DNA from: Rhabdothermincola sediminis
GTDB lineage: Bacteria > Actinomycetota > Acidimicrobiia > Acidimicrobiales > Acidimicrobilacustridaceae
DNA length: 64,000 bases
Direction: 5' to 3'
Assembly: GCF_014805525.1 (NCBI RefSeq)
Contig: NZ_JACFSZ010000011.1
Coordinates: 62,001 to 126,000 of the forward strand
The notes beneath the pieces are model-generated. The model saw only the letters and a program-made list of their open reading frames with translations. It made no database searches and was not told the origin of the DNA. This document shows, in pieces, positions 8,771 to 17,043 of the stretch (position 1 is the first letter of the stretch; every line of letters begins with the position of its first letter). The translations under genes were made by a program, and so were the position numbers.

Positions 8771-9313
8771 ATGCGATCGACAACTGGGCTGCCGGCAGCT
8801 CTCGCCTTGGTCGGATCAGCAACCGTGGTGCTCGCTGATCAGCCCGCCGGCGTTGCGGAGGGCGTCGCCGGCGAGCGCTACTGCCAGGTCGAGATCCAGG
8901 ATCGGGCAGACGTCGAGGCCGGCAAGGTGGCGGAGCTCGTGTGCTTCGACTCCTTCGCTGGGTTGCTGTCCTCACTCGGGGTCGCTCCCCGTGCTGCGAT
9001 GGCGGACAGTCCCGCGACGATGGCCGCCGAATCCTGGCCGAGCAATGCCCTCGCCGCACACTACGACGGCGTCGGCGGTGGTGGCTCGTACGTCGTGGTG
9101 GTCGGCAACGACTGCAACGGCGGCGGCCTCAACCTGCCTTCGGACTGGAACGACCGCATCCGCTCCACCCGTCACCTGCGCTGCGGCACGATCAAGCACT
9201 GGCGTGACTGGGGCTATCAGGGACCGTCGGAGACGACCGGCGGCAGCTATGGCACGATCCGCAGTCTCACGACGCTCGATCAGCAGGTCACGTCGATCCA
9301 GTACTACGCATGA
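8771..9313 (+). CDS. Secreted beta/gamma-crystallin-like (I36-inhibitor-like) protein
   Basis: A 180-residue protein with an N-terminal hydrophobic signal-like segment (LPAALALVGSATVVLA, residues about 7-22) and a mature part of which residues 93-180 look like a beta/gamma-crystallin or peptidase-inhibitor I36 fold: SYVVVVGNDC, then LPSDWNDRIRSTRHLRC and LDQQVTSIQYY. The paired W/LxND(R)xxS and DQxxSIQ turns are the family's usual two half-motifs, with cysteines that could form disulfides. Probably secreted. ATG 8771 follows GGGGGG. The stop overlaps the next start (ATGA, 9310-9313), so it is translationally coupled to the ACP-GNAT gene, an unusual partner for a secreted protein. Confidence 0.68.
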   Translation: MRSTTGLPAALALVGSATVVLADQPAGVAEGVAGERYCQVEIQDRADVEAGKVAELVCFDSFAGLLSSLGVAPRAAMADSPATMAAESWPSNALAAHYDGVGGGGSYVVVVGNDCNGGGLNLPSDWNDRIRSTRHLRCGTIKHWRDWGYQGPSETTGGSYGTIRSLTTLDQQVTSIQYYA

Positions 9314-10161
9314 GCGGGGCGACAATCGTGAACCGGGTGGATGCCCCACCAGCACCGACGTTCGCCGAGCTCTGCTCGGTCATCTCGACCGAGCTGTGGG
9401 TGGACCTGAGCCACGCGACCGAGGAGTCGCTGCTGGTGGATGACCTGGGCCTGGACTCGCTCGCGCTGGTGGAGCTGGTCGTCGTGGCCGAGCGCTGGAG
9501 CACCGAGCCGTGGCCCGAGGATCTCATCGCCAGCCTCCGCACCCTCGGCGATGTGTACCACCAGGTGCGCGCCGGTGCCGGGCTCGGTGTGGTCCCGCCC
9601 ACCCCGCGCGGCCGCCTCGAGGGGCCCGATGTGCGGCTGCGGCCGGTGATGGTCGAGGACGAGCCCTACCTTGCTGCGCTGCACGTATGGGGCGATGCCC
9701 TGGTGCGATTCCGGCTGCGCGGCCGGACCCCGAGCCCGGAGGGGATGCGGCGGCTGCTCTGGGAGGAGGTGCTGGCCCAGTTCGTCGTCACCTGCCGGGA
9801 CGGGCGTCGCGTGGGAGTGGTCTCCGCGTTCGAGCTCGATGCCCGCAACCGAACGGTCCACCTGGCGGTCATCGAGGATCCTGAGTGGGTGGGGAGCGGG
9901 CTCGCGCTCGAAGGGGTGGCGGTGTTCCTGAGTTACCTCTTCGCGCAGTTCGATCTCCGCAAGGTCTATGCCGAGTGCCTCGCTGACAACTACGTCGCCT
10001 TCGCCAGTGGTGCTGGGCGGGTGTTCGATGTCGAGGGCCGCCTGCGTGAGCACGAGTACGTCGACGGCCGGTATGAGGACGTCTACCTCCTCGCCGTCGA
10101 GCGGTCGAGGTGGGCGGTGCAGCATCGGCGCCTCTTCGGCCACGGCGCTCCCTGGAGCTGA
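9310..10161 (+). CDS. Acyl-carrier-protein domain fused to GNAT acyltransferase
   Basis: A 283-residue cytoplasmic fusion. Residues about 17-90 are an acyl carrier protein domain: DDLGLDSLALVEL places the phosphopantetheine-accepting serine at Ser50. Residues about 100-270 are a RimJ/RimL-type GNAT domain: VRLRPVMVEDEPYL, FVVTCRDGRRVGVVSAFELD, AVIEDPEWVGSGLALEGVAV (CoA-binding region) and FDLRKVYAECLADNYVAFA. The carrier domain could present an acyl group to the GNAT domain in place of acyl-CoA. The acceptor is unknown; the coupled secreted protein is the nearest candidate but nothing in sequence proves it. It overlaps the upstream gene by four bases. Confidence 0.8.
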   Translation: MSGATIVNRVDAPPAPTFAELCSVISTELWVDLSHATEESLLVDDLGLDSLALVELVVVAERWSTEPWPEDLIASLRTLGDVYHQVRAGAGLGVVPPTPRGRLEGPDVRLRPVMVEDEPYLAALHVWGDALVRFRLRGRTPSPEGMRRLLWEEVLAQFVVTCRDGRRVGVVSAFELDARNRTVHLAVIEDPEWVGSGLALEGVAVFLSYLFAQFDLRKVYAECLADNYVAFASGAGRVFDVEGRLREHEYVDGRYEDVYLLAVERSRWAVQHRRLFGHGAPWS

Positions 10162-10179
10162 TCGCCGGGCAAGAAGTCG

Positions 10180-10207
10180 GGAACCGAGCGGCCGTTGCGG
10201 GCAATAC
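10180..10207 (+). promoter_or_regulatory. Candidate ECF-type promoter, second copy
   Basis: GGAACC at 10180-10185 and GGCAATAC at 10200-10207 (14-base spacer) repeat the arrangement seen at 8697-8725. Here GGAACC is not part of an obvious hairpin, which favours a promoter reading. It would give a leader of roughly 85 bases before the gene at 10293. Confidence 0.38.
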
Positions 10208-10292
10208 GAGTTTGACGGCGTCGAGCCGCCAGCCCGTGCCGGTGGCAGCGGTGTCATCGCATGGGAGATACGTGATGGATGGGAGGTCCGTG

Positions 10293-10763
10293 ATGCTCGG
10301 AGTCCGTACCCGGGTTGAGGTGCGCACGTCGCAGCTGGCCCCTCGCGAGTTGTTCTCGGTGGAGCCGCTGTCGATGCTTGGTTCATTGCGAGAGCTGGGT
10401 CGCTGCAGCTTCAGCGACGAGATCGAAGCGGCACCGGCGACGGATGTGGAGACCGCGTTGCTGCTCGTGCAACCGGACGTCGATCGGTGCGACTTCCACC
10501 AGGGCCCGTGGGCCGAGGCGATGGACGTTTCGATCGAGCTGTGGGCCGATCTCGACGGCGTCGACTGGACCACCGAGGCGCTCAAGATCGCCATCGCCCG
10601 TCGTTGTCCCGACCCGTGGTTGGCGACGTGCGTGGCGTCGTTCATCTGGGAGCCGCTGGTGCGCGATCCCTACGCCGGGAACCCCTTCGACGGGAATCAC
10701 CGCTACTGCGTGCTGCGTTCCTTGGGGGTGGAGCGGGCGCTCATGTTGTCCGAGCCTTGGTAG
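10293..10763 (+). CDS. Hypothetical protein with C-terminal DGNHR motif (ParB/sulfiredoxin-like)
   Basis: A 156-residue soluble protein. ATG 10293 is preferred because GGGAGG lies 6 bases upstream; ATG 10275 is in frame but the ribosome site lies inside it. The C-terminal segment GNPFDGNHRYCVLRSLGV resembles the DGxHR loop and following helix of ParB/sulfiredoxin-fold proteins, where it contacts nucleotide. The rest (acidic, Trp-rich middle around WTTEALKIAIARRC) is not recognised and the protein is shorter than typical ParB-like nucleases. No signal peptide. It follows a copy of the candidate ECF promoter, so it may belong to the same regulon as the crystallin-like/ACP-GNAT pair. Confidence 0.6.
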   Translation: MLGVRTRVEVRTSQLAPRELFSVEPLSMLGSLRELGRCSFSDEIEAAPATDVETALLLVQPDVDRCDFHQGPWAEAMDVSIELWADLDGVDWTTEALKIAIARRCPDPWLATCVASFIWEPLVRDPYAGNPFDGNHRYCVLRSLGVERALMLSEPW

Positions 10764-10904
10764 TCCTGTTGCTGCTTTGGCGCGGGCACGATGCTCTTGG
10801 TAGATGATCGGCAGTGCCGGCTCCGCCGGCTCCGGCTTGCCAGGAAGCGCAGCGAGGAGACCGATCCACAGCGTAGGTGACGTTCCGATCGGGAGGTGAT
10901 GCTC

Positions 10905-11969
10905 GTGAGGGTTGCGGTCATCGCTCCACCGTGGTTGGCCGTACCGCCTAGCGGCTACGGGGGTACCGAGCTGGTACTCGACGTGCTCTGTCGAGGTCTC
11001 GAGGAACAGGGTCACGAGGTGCTGCTGTGCACGACCGGTGACAGCACCTGCCCGGTGGCGCGGCACTGGGTGTTCGAACGATCGCTCGGCACCACCGCCA
11101 TCAGCCCCGCAGCGGAGCTGCACCACGTGATCGAGGCCTACGACGCCGCTGCCGCTTGGCGGGCGGACATCGTGCACGACCACACCATCACCGGTCTGGC
11201 CTGGGGGGAGGCGTTCCCGACCCTGCCGGTGGTCACCACCAACCACGGTCCGTTCGAGGGCGACCTGGCAGCGGTTCTGCGCCGGGTCGGTCGGCGGGTA
11301 CCGATCATCGCCATCTCGCACCACCAGGCGTCGACTGCGGGGAGCATCCCGATCGGCGCGGTGATCCATCATGGGATCGACCTCTCGCGCTGCGAGGTGG
11401 GCGACGGTGGCGGTGGATATGCGCTCTTCCTCGGTCGGATGAGCCCGGACAAGGGGGTCACCACCGCCATCACGGTTGCCCGCCGGGCGGGTGTACCGCT
11501 CAAGATCGCGGCGAAGATGCAGGAGCGGGCCGAGCTCGAGTACTTCGCCGAGCGGGTGCGGCCGATGCTCGGCGGTGACATCGAATACGTGGGTGAGGTG
11601 GGCCCGGTGGCGAAGGGCCAGCTCCTCCGAGATGCCCTGTGCCTGCTCAATCCCATCGCCTGGGCGGAGCCGTTCGGAATGGTGATGATCGAGGCGCTGG
11701 CTCACGGCACCCCGGTGGTGGCGACCCCGTTCGGCTCCGCCCCGGAGATCGTCGACGATGGGCAGACCGGCTTCCTCCGCAACGACGAGGACTCGTTGCT
11801 CCGGGCGCTCGAGCGGGTGCCCGAGTTGGATCGGGCGTCGTGCCGGCAGGTCGCCGAGGAACGGTTCTCCATGGCGCGCATGGCCACCGAGCACGCAGCG
11901 TTCTACGCCGCGCAGCTCGAGCGGCACGGCCCTTCGCTCCTCAGCGATCCGGCCACCGCCGACCGCTGA
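10905..11969 (+). CDS. Glycosyltransferase family 4 (GT-B)
   Basis: A GT-B glycosyltransferase of about 354 residues. The N-terminal domain opens VAVIAPPWLAVPPSGYGGTE, the glycine-rich acceptor loop of GT4 enzymes. The C-terminal nucleotide-sugar domain shows FLGRMSPDKGV and AWAEPFGMVMIEALAHGTPVV, with the EPFGMVxxEA signature. GGGAGG (10891-10896) sits 8 bases before GTG 10905; ATG 10899 and GTG 10896 are in frame and possible. No membrane segment. Substrates cannot be told from sequence. A GC-rich 6-bp hairpin at 10816-10830 (GCCGGC, TCC, GCCGGC) separates it from the preceding gene, so it may be its own transcription unit. It converges with nasA, 41 bases between the stops. Confidence 0.88.
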   Translation: MRVAVIAPPWLAVPPSGYGGTELVLDVLCRGLEEQGHEVLLCTTGDSTCPVARHWVFERSLGTTAISPAAELHHVIEAYDAAAAWRADIVHDHTITGLAWGEAFPTLPVVTTNHGPFEGDLAAVLRRVGRRVPIIAISHHQASTAGSIPIGAVIHHGIDLSRCEVGDGGGGYALFLGRMSPDKGVTTAITVARRAGVPLKIAAKMQERAELEYFAERVRPMLGGDIEYVGEVGPVAKGQLLRDALCLLNPIAWAEPFGMVMIEALAHGTPVVATPFGSAPEIVDDGQTGFLRNDEDSLLRALERVPELDRASCRQVAEERFSMARMATEHAAFYAAQLERHGPSLLSDPATADR

Positions 11970-12010
11970 CCGATCGGGCCGGGCTCTCTCACCTCATCTC
12001 GCCGTGGCGG

Positions 12011-14209
12011 TCACCTCCGCCGCACGTCAACCGCACAGTGTTTGTAGCCGGGCTGGCGGGAGTGAGGGTCGAAGACGGGGAAGGTCAGCTGGTTGGTCGA
12101 TGCGGCATGCATTGGGACGAACACCTCTCCCCGGCGCACTGTGGGGGAGACCAGGGCCGTGGCCGCCATCGAGCCACGCGCTGATCGCACCTCCACCGGA
12201 TCCCCGGTCGCGATGCCACGGACGGCTGCGTCGTCGGGGTGGATCTCCACGACGCCACCTTCCGGTGCCAACAGGCGGAGTGCCGGAGCGCGCGAGGTAC
12301 GGGTCCCGGTGTGCCATTGCGCAGAGGAGCCGCGTCCCGTGAGCAGCACCAGCGGGTAGGAGGACGAGAGTCGTTCTGGCGGCGGGGTCGGATCGTCGAC
12401 GACGAAGCGAGCCCGGCCGTCTGGCGTGTGGAAGCGGCCGTCGGAGAACAGGCGCCGCTCGACCTCTCCGGGGCTCGGGCGATCGGCGCCGTCGGGGTAG
12501 GGCCACTGAGCCGCACCGGTGTCGATGTGCTCCCAGCCGTCGACGCCGGTGATGTCGCAGGGCATTCCTGCGGTCAGCCGCTGGAGGAGCCGGAACGCTG
12601 CCTCGGGCGACTCCCACGGAGCAACGAGGGCGGCGCAGCCAGCAGCGGACGCGATGGCCTTGAAGATCCAGAAATCTGCCAGCGCCTGACCAGGGGGACG
12701 CCGCACCGCTTTGATCAGACCCAGCCTGCGCTCGCTGTTGATGAAGGTTCCCTCCTTCTCGCCCCAGCCGGCGGCTGGGAGCAGGAGGTGCGCGAACCGG
12801 GCGGTCTCCGTGTCGTGGTAGAGATCCTGGACGGCCAGGAACTCCAGGCGCCCGAGTAGCTCGCGGGCGTCGGACTGGTTGATCCAGGAATGCGCGGTGT
12901 TGGTGGCAATGACCCAGAGGCCCCGTATCGCACCGGAGGCGATCCCCTCCATGATGCGGTCATACGACCAGCTCGGTTCCCGGGGCAGCACGGCTTCGTC
13001 GATCGAGAGTGCTCCTGCGACCGCGGCCCGGTGCTCCGGATTCTCAAAGTCTCGGCCTCCGAAGAGGCAGGTTGTGTTGGCGAACAGCCGCGAGCCCATC
13101 GCATTGCACTGGCCGGTGATCGAGTTCGCCCCGGTACCCGGCTCGCCGATGTTGCCGGTCAGCAGCGCGAGCGCTATGAGCGCCTGTGCGGTACGCACCC
13201 CTTGATGGGACTGGTTCACCCCCATCGTCCACCAGATCGACACGGCACGTCCGGTACCGATCACATGGGCCAGAGCCTCGATCTCGCTCTCGGCGAGATC
13301 GCAGTCTGCGGCCACGACCGAGGGTGGGAACCGCTTGACGTGCGCGGCGTAGCTCTCGAAACCGGAAGTGTGCGCTTCCACGAAACGCCGGTCCACCAGC
13401 CGGTCGCGGATCAGGACGTGCCCGACTGCGTAGGCCAGGGCCAGGTCGGTCTTCGGCCGGAGCTGGAGGTGATGGGTCGCGACCATCGCGGTCTCGGTGC
13501 GCCGCGGATCGACCACCACGATCTCCGGGTGGTTCGGGTTTCGCAGCGCTCGCTCCCACAGGATCGGGTGCGCGATGGCCGGGTTGGCACCCCAGAACAC
13601 GATCACGTCGCCCAGCTCGAGATCGGCGTAGGTGTAGGGGGGTGCATCAAAGCCGAAGCACTCCTTGTACGCCACGACCGTCGACGCCATGCACTGTCGG
13701 GTGTTGCCGTCGCCGTGGCGGATGCCGAGTCCGCTGCGAGCCAGCAGACCCAGCAGGGCGATCTCTTCACTGGGGATCTGGCCCGTCGACAGGAAGGCGA
13801 CACTGTCCGGCCCGTAGGCAGCTTGCACCTCGCGCACTCCGGACACGAAGGCCCGGAGAGCCTCTGGCCAGCTCACCGGCTCGAGCCGTCCAGCGGGGCT
13901 GCGGCGCATCGGGGTACCGGCTCTGTCGTGGGCTTCCATCGGAGCGAGGAGCTCCCAGCCCTTCGGGCACGCCGAACCCTGGTTCACGGGATGGGTCGGC
14001 GATGGTGTGATCCCGATTGCTCGACCGCCTTGCAGATGGACATCGAGGCCGCAGCCGACAGAGCAATACCCGCACACGCTGCGGGTGATCATGTCGGGCA
14101 CCCGGTCAGCTGGCACCTGACCGAGGTGGAACCCTCCGGCTCGGCGGCCGAGCCGGGACGAGAGCTGGCCCTCGGTCCGCACGGGCACGAGCCGCTCGAA
14201 CATCTTCAT
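12011..14209 (-). CDS. nasA: Assimilatory-type nitrate reductase, molybdopterin catalytic subunit
   Basis: A 732-residue Mo-bis-MGD oxidoreductase reducing nitrate to nitrite in the cytoplasm. The N-terminal [4Fe-4S] ligands are C46, C49, C53 and C81 (VCGYCSVGCG and SACPKGW). C173 in GDGNTRQCMAS is the probable Mo ligand. WWTMGVNQSHQG and the C-terminal FDPHSRQPGYKHCAV are NasA/NarB-like. There is no Tat signal, and no C-terminal BFD [2Fe-2S] domain as in Klebsiella NasA, so electrons must come from a partner. Its start overlaps the stop of the DmsBC fusion by four bases (ATGA, 14206-14209), which makes that protein the obvious partner. Last gene of the nitrate cluster. A formate dehydrogenase-like activity cannot be excluded by sequence alone, but NirBD upstream argues for nitrate. 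Confidence 0.87.
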   Translation of the reverse strand: MKMFERLVPVRTEGQLSSRLGRRAGGFHLGQVPADRVPDMITRSVCGYCSVGCGLDVHLQGGRAIGITPSPTHPVNQGSACPKGWELLAPMEAHDRAGTPMRRSPAGRLEPVSWPEALRAFVSGVREVQAAYGPDSVAFLSTGQIPSEEIALLGLLARSGLGIRHGDGNTRQCMASTVVAYKECFGFDAPPYTYADLELGDVIVFWGANPAIAHPILWERALRNPNHPEIVVVDPRRTETAMVATHHLQLRPKTDLALAYAVGHVLIRDRLVDRRFVEAHTSGFESYAAHVKRFPPSVVAADCDLAESEIEALAHVIGTGRAVSIWWTMGVNQSHQGVRTAQALIALALLTGNIGEPGTGANSITGQCNAMGSRLFANTTCLFGGRDFENPEHRAAVAGALSIDEAVLPREPSWSYDRIMEGIASGAIRGLWVIATNTAHSWINQSDARELLGRLEFLAVQDLYHDTETARFAHLLLPAAGWGEKEGTFINSERRLGLIKAVRRPPGQALADFWIFKAIASAAGCAALVAPWESPEAAFRLLQRLTAGMPCDITGVDGWEHIDTGAAQWPYPDGADRPSPGEVERRLFSDGRFHTPDGRARFVVDDPTPPPERLSSSYPLVLLTGRGSSAQWHTGTRTSRAPALRLLAPEGGVVEIHPDDAAVRGIATGDPVEVRSARGSMAATALVSPTVRRGEVFVPMHAASTNQLTFPVFDPHSRQPGYKHCAVDVRRR

Positions 14210-15837
14210 GCTCCTCCAGTGGGCAGCCGGGGCCCGCCACTGGTGCGAAAGAACAAGTGCCGTTCGAGTAGCTCGGTGCAGATGGCCGTCGCCGCCGACA
14301 CGGTGCCCAAGGTGGCCGCGCCCGGCGAAGCCCCCGGTGATGACGACGCGACGGCCAGGATGGCGGGAACCAGGAGCAGCACCCCCAGCGCGAGGAGTAA
14401 CCGCGCCGTGGACGGCACGTCGAGCGGACCTCGCAACAGCGAGCCGCGAAGGACCAGCGGATCGTCCCGGTCGCCACGTCGTCGCCGCGCCTGCCAGTGG
14501 GTGAGTGCTGCCGCTGCGGCCGCCGCCATGCCCAGGGCGCCAGCTCCGGTGATCAGCCGAGGGTCACCTCCACCCGCCGAGAGCACCGTGAGCACCGACA
14601 GCGAGCCACCCAGCAGGCACGTGAGCGCGAACCGAGCCGTGGTGCGGACCACCGACCACGATCGCCGGCCGGTCACGGCGTACACCATCACCGAGGCGGC
14701 AACCCCGGCCACCCCCGCAGTGGTCGCCCCGCCGCCGAGAGCGACCGACAGCTCTCGCGGAGCACCGGTGAAGACTGCCATCGCGTACAGGGCCGAGAAC
14801 AGCGCGAAGAGCCCGAACGCCACGATCTCCCTGCTCAGCCACGAGTGCGAGACCCCTCGGACCGCCCGCCACGCGTACCGGGGGCGACCGAGGTGGGTGA
14901 GAGACGCGGTGAGGGCCACGACAGCGGTGCCCAGTGCCAGGATCGCCAGCGGGCCGGTGCTGCTGACGGCTGAGGGTGCGACCAGCTCGATCAGCCAGCC
15001 GAGGGTGGCGGAGCCTACGGCGATCTGGGTCAGCACGAGCATCACGACCAGCGGGGTGTGGCCGTGGGCGGGTCGAAGGGCGCCGTTGTCGACTGGCCGG
15101 GCGCCACGGGGGAGCGTGCGCTCGGACCGGTAGGTCGTGGTGGGCAGCGTGAGCGACGACGGTGGCGCTCCCGGTAGCAGCCGGGCCCTGGCGTCAGCGG
15201 CGAGGGTCGCCACCACGTCGGCGACACGCACGACGGTGACCGCGATGGCGTCGTTGGGGCAACCCTGGACGCATGCGGGGGCCTCGCCTTCGGCGAGGCG
15301 GCCGGCGCAGAGGTCGCACTTGCGCACGATCCCCAGCCCGCGGTGTGGCGCGGGCACCTCGTATGGACAGGTCATGGTGCAGTACAGGCATCCGATGCAC
15401 TGGTCATCGAGGTGGGCGACGATGCCCGTGTCCGGATCCTTGCGGTAGGCGTCGACCGGGCATCCCGAGAGGCACGCCGGATCGATGCAGTGATGGCAGG
15501 CGTGGGTGACGGTCTGGATGATGCCGGATCCGGTCGCGGGATCGATCCCCCGTAGGGTGCCCACTCGCCTCCACGACTCGTCGCCGTCAAGGCCGTTGAG
15601 GGTGTGACACGCCGTCACGCAAGCCTTGCATCCTGTGCAGCGGTCGAGATCGATCTCGAACGCGTACTGCTCCCCGGGTCCGGGAGGCGATACCGGTACG
15701 AGATCCCGCCAGCGCCGGGAAGCCGTCGTGCGCTCGTGGCCATCGATGTGCGCGGCGAAGCGCTCGACCGGGGTCAAGACGCGTTGGCGGATGAGGTACT
15801 CGTCGATCGGCGTGGTGGTTCCGGTCACGTCGGTCAT
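14206..15837 (-). CDS. DmsB-DmsC fusion: four-cluster ferredoxin joined to membrane anchor
   Basis: A 543-residue fusion. Residues 60-200 are a DmsB-type electron-transfer subunit with four cysteine groups for [4Fe-4S] clusters: C67/70/73/77, C114/117/122/126, C147/150/153/157 and C174/177/189/193. From about residue 262 on there are roughly eight hydrophobic segments of a DmsC-like anchor (PLVVMLVLTQIAVGSATLGW at its start), the quinol-oxidising part in DMSO reductase-type complexes. ATG 15837 (MTDVTG) is chosen because the upstream open frame reads as Arg-rich shadow of narK. Coupled to nasA by a four-base overlap. Inference: it passes quinol electrons to a cytoplasm-facing nitrate reductase, unlike classic NAD(P)H- or ferredoxin-fed assimilatory systems. 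Confidence 0.85.
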   Translation of the reverse strand: MTDVTGTTTPIDEYLIRQRVLTPVERFAAHIDGHERTTASRRWRDLVPVSPPGPGEQYAFEIDLDRCTGCKACVTACHTLNGLDGDESWRRVGTLRGIDPATGSGIIQTVTHACHHCIDPACLSGCPVDAYRKDPDTGIVAHLDDQCIGCLYCTMTCPYEVPAPHRGLGIVRKCDLCAGRLAEGEAPACVQGCPNDAIAVTVVRVADVVATLAADARARLLPGAPPSSLTLPTTTYRSERTLPRGARPVDNGALRPAHGHTPLVVMLVLTQIAVGSATLGWLIELVAPSAVSSTGPLAILALGTAVVALTASLTHLGRPRYAWRAVRGVSHSWLSREIVAFGLFALFSALYAMAVFTGAPRELSVALGGGATTAGVAGVAASVMVYAVTGRRSWSVVRTTARFALTCLLGGSLSVLTVLSAGGGDPRLITGAGALGMAAAAAAALTHWQARRRRGDRDDPLVLRGSLLRGPLDVPSTARLLLALGVLLLVPAILAVASSSPGASPGAATLGTVSAATAICTELLERHLFFRTSGGPRLPTGGA

Positions 15838-15842
15838 GGCGT

Positions 15843-16902
15843 TCAGGCGGGTAAACGGGGGGGGATGACCTGTGGCTGGAGCAGCGCGGGTTCGCTCGCT
15901 GTCGTCGTGTCGTTCTCGACGAGTCCCGGGCTGAAGGAGTCGACCGGCTCGACGAGCCAGCGGGTCGCGATGAGTCCGGCGATCGATGCAGCGGCGATGA
16001 TCAGGAAGAACGCTGTCGATCCGACGAAGAGCAGAGCCGTGAGGAACACGACCGCCCCCAGGTTCCCGTAGGCCCCGACGATGCCCGAGATCTGACCACT
16101 CACCCGCTTCTTCACCATGGGCACGATGGCGAAGACCGCACCCTCGCCCGACTGGACGAAGAACGAGGAGACCATGCACGTAGCGATGGCAACCGGGAGC
16201 GGCCAGCCGTTGTCGATGGTGGCCATGAGGCCGTGGCCGCCAGCGAGGCCGACCAGCAGGATCGACAAGGTCCGCTTGCGGCTACCCAGCAGGTCTGAGA
16301 GCAACCCACCCGTCGGGCGTGCGATGAGGTTCATGAACGCGAAGCCCGAGGCGACCATTCCGGCGGCGGTCGTGCCGATCCCGAAGGTGTCGGTGAAGAA
16401 CGCGGGCAGCATCGTCACCACTGCGAGCTCCGAGCCGAAGGTGCAGAAGTAGGCGGCCGAGAAGACACGGCCTGAGGGGGTGTCGGTGACCGTTCGCCGG
16501 TAATGCAGCCGGTAGGCGGCCGAGATGACACCTGTCGGCGCGATGGCCCACCGCCAGCCGGCGGGACCCCCGACGACACCGGCGACGTGGGGGAGGGTGA
16601 CCGCCCCCGCGGCAGAACCGAAGTTATGCACCGCCCGCCGTAGATGCCCTCAGCCGTCCCGAGTTCGTTCGGAGGGAACCACTCCGAGACCATGTGCATC
16701 CCGACCACGAACCCCGCGCCGACGCTCAGTACCACACGACTGAAGACCAACATGCCGCAGCTGTCGCTGGTCGCGAAGGCAAGGCAGGGGAGAAACGCAT
16801 AGATGAGGCGAAGCGCCAGATGGGTCGAACGCGCAGCACGGCATCGCGCAGGCGAGGCTCCGGCTGGGGAAGGGAACGGTTTGGCGTGGCGTCGATGGTC
16901 AT
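15843..16902 (-). pseudogene. narK: Nitrate/nitrite MFS transporter remnant (NarK/NasA-permease type)
   Basis: Broken NNP-family transporter. The last two-thirds read in one frame from 16631 down (NFGSAAGAVTLPHVAGVVGG, then MNLIARPTGGLLSDLLGSRK and SGQISGIVGAYGNLGAVVFL, the second nitrate signature). Just upstream, another frame carries LIYAFLPCLAFATSDSCGML, MVSEWFPPNELGTAEGIYGG; family members continue directly as GGWGNFGSA, so a net one-base shift lies at about 16629-16638. The first 80-100 residues (TM1-3) are missing; ATG 16902 starts a third frame (MTIDATPNRSLPQPEP) that terminates near 16736. It ends 5 bases before the DmsBC start. A sequencing error could explain the shift but not the missing N-terminus. 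Confidence 0.8.
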
Positions 16903-17043
16903 GCGGGCAGTGTGTGGCCGCCAGGTTTCGTCTTCATATGGCGCCGATTACGGGTGGTGCACGGCATGCGCACGACGTGACTTGCGCGATGTGAGGGGTG
17001 ACGACATGGCGATCCGGGGTGGCACCAGTGGGGACCCACCGGG

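Noticed and set aside
12890-15133. 747-residue plus-strand frame across nasA and DmsBC
   Set aside because: Low-complexity Arg/Gly/Ala composition, antisense to two well-defined enzymes; no homology recognised.
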